Shown one piece after another: positions 57,153 to 64,000 of a stretch of DNA of 64,000 nucleotides (the first letter of the stretch is position 1; each line of letters begins with the position of its first letter). Both the position numbers and the translations under genes were made by a program. Origin of the DNA: Fusarium oxysporum f. sp. lycopersici 4287. Lineage: Eukaryota > Ascomycota > Sordariomycetes > Hypocreales > Nectriaceae. Location: contig NC_030986.1 of assembly GCF_000149955.1 (NCBI RefSeq), positions 5,435,624-5,499,623 on the forward strand. The letters run 5' to 3'. The notes beneath the pieces were generated by a model, which was given only the letters and a program-made list of their open reading frames with translations, was not told where the DNA came from and searched no databases.

Positions 57153-58346
57153 TTACTGAAGCGGGAAGCAACAGCTATACCCTTGACTCTGAGGGTACAA
57201 AGTGAAGTGAAAAAAGCGCTTCAGGATCATTAGCTCGCCTCCAGATTCCCCCTGTACTTTCTTCGCAACTCTCTTCAGCATGCGAGCCATCGCCAGATCG
57301 TTCGGCTCGCCGTAATACAAGCCTCCAGAATACTGACAGAATCCGAAAGTATACTTGACTCCCTCCAAAGCCCGCTGACCACGGGTGTCAAATGACTCCC
57401 AATCGTCATCCGGTATGAATCGGCATCTCCTGCGGGTTGCTATGACCATGAAAATTAGCTGGAATACGAGAGTCGATATATCTCGGCTCACCTGTCTCAA
57501 ACGCCTCTGCCATTCGGGACGCAGGGGCCGATTCGCTGATGCCATGGATAAGTTGCCCGTGGTACTTCTCTGGCTCCTGGAAGACGCCATTGACAATATC
57601 ACCGTAATCATGCTCGATAGAAACGAAGGGCATCTCTTCGTTGCCTCCCCAGCGAGGGAAACGCAAAGTTACATAGCCTTCTTCATCAGTTAGGAACGGG
57701 AAGCCGCCGAATAGGCCGGGCGCCTCCTGAACTAGATGGTTTTCCATGTACCAGCCGAGGCTGACCACAACGACAGACTCGAAGTTCTTTCCTTTCGCAT
57801 ACTCGGCGATAGAATGCTTTTCTTTTGTATTCGTCAGTCAGTCACTATTGGATCGTGCACTCTCTTGGGCGGTTATTACCATCAAATGAGAGATTTGGCA
57901 CGGCTCCGTTGGTAATTTTGATAGCAGATACCATTCCACTGAAGACAAAATGCTGGACACCAGCCTTGACTGCGGCATCTACAACAGCCATCCCAACATC
58001 CGTTTCGGATGGGCCATTAGGCTTGCCAATATACTAGCCTGTAAAGTTAGCACAAGCCCTCTGTGATTCGTATTTGCAGGAAGTTTACGGGGTCATCTGA
58101 AGGGAGAATGACAAATACTCCCCAGCTCCCTTCCAGTGCCTGGGCCATCTGCTCTGGTATGAGGCCATCGGCTTGCACCATATCAACTCCTTCGGCAGAG
58201 AGAGCTTTAGTCTGGTCAGAATTTAGATTGCGGGTAATACCACGAAGCACGAAACGGTTGACTTTGTTTTTGAGCAGAGATCTAGCAACGCTGCCACCCT
58301 GGGAGCCGGTGATGCCGAAGACGGTGAGCACTTTGCAGGGCTCCAT
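57153..58346 (-). CDS. NmrA-like NAD(P)-binding protein
   Basis: Four exons. Exon 1 (58346-58089) encodes MEPCKVLTVFGITGSQGGSV with the GxxGxxG nucleotide motif and ends at GTAAAC. Exon 2 starts at 58033 with YIGKPNGPSETDVGMAVVDA and carries HFVFSGM. A GTAATA donor then joins, using an AG inside AAAAGAAAAG, to KHSIAEYAKG. The last exon follows a GTGAGC-CATAG intron, reads RFIPDDDWESFDTRGQ and ends at 57153; total about 310 residues. NmrA/HSCARG proteins bind NADP but are usually sensors or regulators; some act as reductases in secondary metabolism. Inside this cluster it could act on a cytokinin intermediate or in regulation. Intact as modelled. Confidence 0.85.
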
Positions 58347-58950
58347 GACGATGATGCTCTAGGACTTTGCTTTCGTATCAGGTACTGTTAGATAATAGGC
58401 GAACAAATCAGAAAATGAAAGGGCTGATCGCGGTTATCTATACCTCTGGACGCCTCAACACCTGAATAAAGGCGGAATGGAAAGGTCAAAGTCCAGGAAA
58501 AGCTTCCAGACAGTAGACTACCTTGCTAAAGTACCAACATCCATGTCTTTGTCTTCACTAACGTAACGTGCGGCATGAGCCGTGCCGTTAAGGTTTGCCT
58601 AGCCGCCGAGGAACGCATGTAACTACTGCAATACGTAAACCTTAAAGGCAACCGGGGCGAGGGCTCGGCAACGGTGAACTAGTCGTGCCTGATGCAGACC
58701 TTATTTTCATCTCCTCGCATGTTCCCTTTCGCAAACTTCGGCAGTGCAGACATTACTGCACCGAAGTTCATCTAATGTTGTCATTGAACATGATGACGTG
58801 TCCACTGGGTATTTTGGGTTCACAGCACTGCATTGAATTGAAATATAAGTGTCCAGGTGTTTCACAGTACACTGTTTCATGTGACAATGCTTTCCAACTC
58901 GCTAAATATCTACCTCCATCAAACTACTTTTTAAATTCAGGAAAAGAAGC
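58347..58950. promoter_or_regulatory. Divergent promoter of NmrA-like gene and second P450
   Basis: 604 bp between the two divergent starts. No gene; no repeated motif recognised. Confidence 0.45.
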
Positions 58951-60972
58951 ATGACTACCTTATACAATCCTATCAACCTCGCGTACCATGGCATCGCTTT
59001 TGCGCTTGGTGTCATACTTCATCTCTCTGTTTTCCGTCGAGGAGAATGGAATATACACGCCTTGAGCATTTTGCAATACTTTGCCATTTTCGAGGGCATC
59101 TTCACATGCGCCTTGAGACTTTTCTTAGGGAGCGAAAAGTGCACTACATGGACAGTTATTCCTATTGCATTAACAGCTACATTATCAACCCTTGTCGGAT
59201 TGTTCACCAGCATGCTCATTTATCGTGGTTTCTTCCATCCGCTGAAAGGTTATCCGGGACCCTTTTTCTCCAGGTTTTCCAGCCTGTATATCACGTTTCA
59301 AGCTTTCAAGAATCGTCGGCTCTTTGAAGAACTTCAACTGTTTCACAAGACGTACGGAGACATTGTGCGGATCGGTAACCAACAAATCCATCCCTTCAAA
59401 GCGAGGATGTAGAAAGAAGATTGCACTGACATACCGAAGGCCCCAACGAACTGTCTATATTAGGTCCACATGCTTTGCAAGCTCTCCACTCAACCAGCTC
59501 ATCCTGTACCAAGGGACCTTGGTATAGTATTGAACACCCGGTAACGTCTCTACAGATGACTAGAGACAAAGAGGAGCACACCCGTCGACGCAGGGTTTGG
59601 GATATGGCTTTCAGTTCCAAATGTAAGCCTCTCGCTTATAATCTTCACTAGAGTGGGCTAACGCCTCAAAAGGTCTTCGGCGTTACGAAGACCGGGTGGC
59701 TGAATACACCACACAGCTTTTGCAACATATAGAAGCATTGCAGGATGAACCATTGGATATATCAATGTGGTTTAACTTTTACAGCTTTGACGTCATGGGC
59801 GACTTGGCCTTTGGGAAAAGTTTCGATATGCTGAGTAATGGTACAAAGCACCCATTCATGGAGCTGACTCATTCCCATATGCTTGTGGCTGGCTCTCTGA
59901 GCCGTTTAGCCTGGATCTTTCCACTGCTCAAACGCATCTCAATCTTCAATCAAAAGACCTGTGAGCTCGAAGAACGTATTAAGCAACTGGTCGATTGGAG
60001 GATCAAAGTATGCCTGAAGAATAGTCTAGCTACCTCTCGCAACGAGCTAATAACTGGTTTAGAACGAGCCGGATGTTCCAGATATCTTTTCTTGGATCCT
60101 CCGTGACTATTTCGGGCTTAGCAAGCTAACGGGTCAAGAAACACTAAACTTATACGGGGATGCTCAGCTAATCGCTGTGGCAGGAAGGATTGGCTTTCTA
60201 AACTTCAGTGAAATATTACTAGAGCTAATCATTCACTAGTGACACTACTGCGGCTTCGCTCACTTGTCTTTTCTTTGAACTGGCGATTAATCCACAGGCT
60301 CTTCACAACGTGCAAGAGGAGATAGATCGATATCACCTGGAGTACAGTACTCTGGACCATCAAAATTTGTCAAAGCTCAGCTATCTGCAAGCCTGCATCA
60401 ACGAGTCCATGCGGCTGTATCCTCTCCTCCCCTCCAGCTTGCAGCGAATAACGCCGCCTGAGGGACTGCAAGTCGGGAGCATACGTCTTCCCGGAGATAC
60501 GATTGTATCAATCCCATCTTATGCATTCAACAGAGGTAAATGAGTTGCGCAACGACGTTTCGTGATCCAGCACTAACGAGAAGTATGTTTCCTCAGATGA
60601 GAGGCTCTTCAAAAATGCTGACCAGTTCATCCCTGAATGCTGGACGACGATGACAGAGCTCACTAGAGACTCTTCTCTCTTCACTCCATTTTCAATAGGT
60701 AAGATCACCTTCTCCAATGATTTGATTAGATTAAGGTTGGATAACATAATCCAGGGAAATACTCGTGCGTTGGAAGACAGCTCGGTTTGATGGAGATCCG
60801 GTTCGTTGCTAGCCAAATTTTGAGGGTATTTGATGTCAAGTTGGCAAACTGCAATACTGCTAAAGAGTTCGCTAGTGGCTTACGAGACAGCTTTACATTG
60901 GCTTGTCCGAGCCTCCATCTGGTCTTTACCCGAAGAGACATCTGGACACCCTCACCCATTAGCGAGAAATGA
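58951..60972 (+). pseudogene. Cytochrome P450 (second), with damaged splice donor and changed PERF motif
   Basis: Start MTTLYNPINLAYHGIAF with three hydrophobic N-terminal segments (residues 10-27, 40-58, 72-92), as in membrane-bound fungal P450s of the benzoate-4-hydroxylase/tryprostatin-hydroxylase-like group. Exons join by good introns except one. At 60188 the intron begins GATTGG instead of GT and ends CACTAG; joining AG to T there restores the I-helix Ser-Asp-Thr-Thr (AVAGSDTTAASLT). ExxR is NESMR and the heme motif is FSIGKYSCVG. The PERF block reads FIPECWTT, with Cys (TGC) where Arg is expected. Two lesions suggest inactivity, but the frame is otherwise intact. GA-AG introns are rare, so sequence error is possible at either site. 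Confidence 0.8.
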
Positions 60973-61705
60973 GAGGTTCAAATACATTGACCCGCATCAA
61001 GGAGCATTATGAAGGAAGACGTAACGGGGAGCGCGTCATTTCGGGGGAGAAGGAAGGTCGTTGTGCGTCGAGAGTCACGTTACTAGATAGTAATGGCGGC
61101 TTGTAAAATGACTACCAGATATCGGCACGATGCACGAATTCTGCAGGACTCGAGTTTGAACATGAAAACTGAATGGAAAGCCAATCTCTATTGATAGCAT
61201 TAATTAATGGTTAAAGCTTATGACATCTCAATGAGATATATCAAGCCAACACACTGAAAAATCACAATTAACTCAAGCTTTTGGAAGGCAATATGATAGC
61301 ATAGATCACATTTTGGCTGCAGTCAAATCTTATCAAACATCCACAGCATCTATATACATTTTCCCGAGATCCGCGAGGGAGCATCAAGATTTCAGATCCG
61401 TATGTTCTCAACTGACACTCATTACTCGAATCTACCTCCTTTGATGGAAGACCCTCGCCCAGATTCAAATAATCCAATCACATGTACCTTGTGTCGCAGG
61501 TAGAGGAAAGCTGACGTCTGCATGCAATTGCCGCCTTATACTGTCGCTATTACTACAACCTTGAAGTTATTCGGCTCTAAGAAAAGGTATGTTCTTGTTA
61601 TCCACTGTTGGAAAGAGCCAAATGTACTAGTAGACACCCTTCGCAACATCATGTACAGGTATTTTTCAAGACCCCAAAGAAATGTCAATGGTACTGTTGA
61701 TCTCT
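60973..61705. other. Intergenic, second copy of the duplicated segment
   Basis: No gene seen. Contains 61346-61565, the partner of 54541-54725. Confidence 0.5.
61346..61565. repeat. Duplicated non-coding segment, copy 2
   Basis: Partner of 54541-54725, same orientation. Both copies lie at the 3' end of cytokinin-locus genes (IPT-LOG, and the second P450 with RTA1-B). Confidence 0.6.
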
Positions 61706-62668
61706 CTAGCTCCTGCTGAGATGCGCTTCAGATGTGACATAGGCGAGGTCGGCACTATCTCTGTTCTGAAGTTCCTGGAAGTCTTGTACGCGAGAGGGAT
61801 ACCAAATGTAGAAAATGACCATAACAGCGGCCATAAGTAGGGCGTCGAAGATGTACAGCGTCCATTCGTTCTTGAGCGGGTAAGCATCGGCACCCATGAC
61901 GTACTCGACGATACGGAAGAAGCACCGGATAAGGATCAAGGCCGAGGTTGCATACAGCATCATCAACATCCTTTCCCAATCAAAGACTGAGGCAGTGTTG
62001 GATGAACCAACAGCTCTCCAGTTACTACCGATCTTGCGATAGCGAAGCTGGAAAATGACTGCTGCGACAACGAAGAGACCAAAGAAGAGGACTTGGATAA
62101 CAAGACCGCCAATAACGATGTTCACTCCCATTGTAGGGTCATCGCCAGCTGCCATCATGCCTGCTCCAGAGCTCTGGACCAAGAAGGAGAAGACATCGCC
62201 GACAACGAACAAAGTGGTCAGCCACTTGACTCGAACAATAGAGCAGCTCTCCCCCTTGGGACCAAGGCCGCGTATGATTCGTCCAAGGGTCATGTAGATT
62301 GAGGCGGCGAACAGGGAAGGCGGGATAAGCAGAAACACGGACTGGATAATATAAGGCCCAAGTTTGTCCGTTGCCTTGTTAGCCATGGCTCGACCGATGA
62401 AGCCAATGACCTCAACTATGACGAGAGATATTAGTGTTGGGAGTTTCAAACATATGAGGGAGTAGGAGTGCTCACGAAAACCACCGATCACAAAGGGGAT
62501 GCAGAACCACAAACGATTATGAATCATCTTCCATGTATGTGCGGCAGAGAGCATAAGAAAGAGGATGATGAAAATAACGGCGGCTGGTATAGAAGGCACA
62601 TAGCTCCAAAGATAAAAGTCGCCTTTGTATGGGAGGAGCTCTCCTCGACGAACAAGACCTCCGTTCAT
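61706..62668 (-). CDS. RTA1-family seven-helix membrane protein (RTA1-B)
   Basis: Two exons, 62668-62476 and 62415-61706, joined by a GTGAGC-CATAG intron that is in frame when unspliced. 300 residues. Helices at about residues 26-46, 54-70, 89-110, 128-148, 165-190, 213-232 and 250-270. Signature blocks: YVPSIPAAVIFIILFL, IGGFVEVIGFIGRA, VFLLIPPSLFAASIYM and FVVGDVFSFLVQSSGAG. The intron falls at the same codon as in RTA1-A. It is divergent from the regulator beginning at 63505, repeating the RTA1-A/TF-A layout in mirror image. Possible role: lipid translocation or export and resistance at the plasma membrane. A toxicant or product link is inference. Confidence 0.93.
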   Translation of the reverse strand: MNGGLVRRGELLPYKGDFYLWSYVPSIPAAVIFIILFLMLSAAHTWKMIHNRLWFCIPFVIGGFREHSYSLICLKLPTLISLVIVEVIGFIGRAMANKATDKLGPYIIQSVFLLIPPSLFAASIYMTLGRIIRGLGPKGESCSIVRVKWLTTLFVVGDVFSFLVQSSGAGMMAAGDDPTMGVNIVIGGLVIQVLFFGLFVVAAVIFQLRYRKIGSNWRAVGSSNTASVFDWERMLMMLYATSALILIRCFFRIVEYVMGADAYPLKNEWTLYIFDALLMAAVMVIFYIWYPSRVQDFQELQNRDSADLAYVTSEAHLSRS

Positions 62669-63504
62669 GTTTACGGCTGGAAAGGTGCCAAATAATGGAT
62701 ATCAGTCGTATATCGTCCGGTAGCGAATTGTCGGACAGATAGGTGCCTTTGCTGCCGAATGAGGATCGCTTGGTGTGAGAATGAACGTGGAATTAGTGTA
62801 GAGACAAGTGGCTCAAAGTATGAAGGAATACATAGGATATCAGACTTGTGGGAGTATTTATCCATCTTTGAGAGGGACAGTCTGTATCTACCACGTCAGC
62901 GTCAATCATATCAACCTTAGCCGCTTTGGTCAATTTTACACGGAACCCCTAAGTTAAACAAACACGGTCTTTTCTTGGTAGCGGTCACCCCATAATGCAC
63001 GGTCTTTCTTAGCAGGCGAAGGCTCAGGTGAAAGCCCTGGTCTTGTGGGCTTTTTCGTTTACTTGTTCTCCGGGAAGATCACCCGGACTGCAATTCTCTG
63101 ATCAACGGCTAACTTAATCTTTCGGCAACGGACTCCGACAAATGAAGTTGGTCACAGCACAAAGACCGGGGCTCAGAGATGTGAAACATCCGAGCAGAGG
63201 GCCCGCTAACTTAAGAATAAAGTATTCATACTCGTAAACGTTCTCGAAAGTGTTTAGTGCTCGTATTTCTAACTAGAAAGGGCTAGACGACCCGACTCGC
63301 GATGGAATACGCGGAAACAAACTCAATTGGGAATAAAGTGTGGATTCAAATCTGCCCCATGCATCATCCTTTCGCATTCCCGTATACTTGTTACTCTCCC
63401 TCGTTGTGAGTTCCTTTCTATACTCGCAATATTACCTCGCTTTTTTTCCTTTCTCGACAATTTTCCTCGTGTTCGAATTTTATGTCGGTCAGCCAATAAT
63501 CACG
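62669..63504. promoter_or_regulatory. Divergent promoter between RTA1-B and TF-B
   Basis: 836 bp between the divergent starts. T-rich just before 63505. I did not find the ACACGCGTGT palindrome seen near TF-A, so the two promoters have diverged in this respect. Confidence 0.45.
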
Positions 63505-64000
63505 ATGCAAGCTGAAGGCTCACGGAAACTCCGTCAAGGTCATCGCAAGTCCCGTAATGGGTGCACTACTTGCAAGAAGCGACACATTAAGTGTGATGAA
63601 AAGGTTGCTGTTCTTTCTTGCACGAATATTCCAACGCTTTGCTAAACTTCTCATGCTAGCGACCGGAATGCGCCAATTGCTCCATTTCTGAGAGAACATG
63701 TCACTACGCACCTCCACAGAAACGCAAAACTGGCTCTTCCCCGTACGAAACAGAATTCACGACGCTATCTGCTTTCCCAGCAGCCAGTGTATTTGCAGAC
63801 TTGCCAGTTCCCTCACCACCGGATCTACATGAGATCGAGTCCGACGACCTCTTTACTTTTGGCCACTTAAATCTGCTCTACCATGTTCAAGAACACATGG
63901 CTGACTGGATGATGGTGACGGACCGACTTCAGCCACTCGCCAACGGCTACATAACCACGGCATTAAAAACACCCTATCTAATGAATCAGCTTCTCGCTTT
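63505..64000 (+). CDS. Zn2Cys6 fungal transcription factor (TF-B), partial
   Basis: Starts MQAEGSRKLRQGHRKSRNG. Exon 1 (63505-63603) and exon 2 (from 63660) join inside the zinc cluster. GCTTCKKRHIKCDEK then RPECANCSISERTC gives CX2CX6CX6CX2CX6C. The donor GTTGCT is weak, the acceptor is GCTAG. After a linker, LLYHVQEHMADWMMV and TPYLMNQLLAF match the corresponding region of TF-A. The gene runs off the window end. It probably regulates the divergent RTA1-B gene or the cytokinin locus; this is inference from position. Confidence 0.88.

Overview
The window is nuclear DNA of a filamentous ascomycete, most likely a Fusarium or close relative. Its genes carry short GT-AG introns of about 45-90 nt with CTAAC-like branch points. 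It has intron-containing nuclear tRNA genes, fungus-specific families (HET, RTA1, Zn2Cys6, DUF2235, DUF3632-like, F-box) and an isopentenyltransferase/LOG-type cytokinin locus of the kind known from Fusarium and Claviceps. Two runs of N (14166-14271, 17678-17855) mark draft-assembly gaps. I found no CRISPR, no rRNA and no intact transposon.

Layout. 0.6-2.7 kb: a large unknown protein with a Cys-rich N-terminus. 3.2 kb: tRNA-Lys. 3.4-4.4 kb: catechol O-methyltransferase-like enzyme. 5.9-7.5 kb: a five-exon low-complexity conserved protein, followed by about 4.7 kb without a convincing gene. 12.2-21.1 kb: a family array on the minus strand, with a DUF2235-type hydrolase carrying zinc-finger-like modules, two C2H2 genes, a decayed third copy and a fragment of a further copy. 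21.4-23.0 kb: histidine acid phosphatase. 24.0-26.2 kb: HET protein. 26.4-32.3 kb: small unknown proteins, a DUF3632-like protein, an SDR and a Cys-rich mini-protein. 33.1 kb: a small secreted Cys-rich protein. 34.0-34.5 kb: a second small Cys-rich protein. 37.2 kb: tRNA-Gly. 37.6 kb: DUF7053-like protein. 38.9-41.1 kb: secreted GMC oxidoreductase. 42.5-45.4 kb: an unknown protein and an F-box protein. 45.8 kb: tRNA-Trp.

46-64 kb is the most organised part. At each end stands a divergent pair made of a Zn2Cys6 regulator and an RTA1-type membrane protein, and the two pairs are mirror images. Between them lie a HeLo-like/chitin-synthase-N-like gene, a P450, a fused IPT-LOG gene, an NmrA-like protein and a second P450. 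IPT makes isopentenyladenine-type cytokinin nucleotides, LOG releases the free base and the first P450 could hydroxylate the side chain, so this looks like a cytokinin locus. However, the IPT-LOG frame has an in-frame TGA and the second P450 has a broken splice donor and a changed PERF motif. The locus may therefore be degenerating in this strain.

Several other genes carry single disrupting changes (C2H2 copies, F-box gene, HeLo-like gene). These are kept as separate findings, because some could be sequencing errors in a draft assembly.
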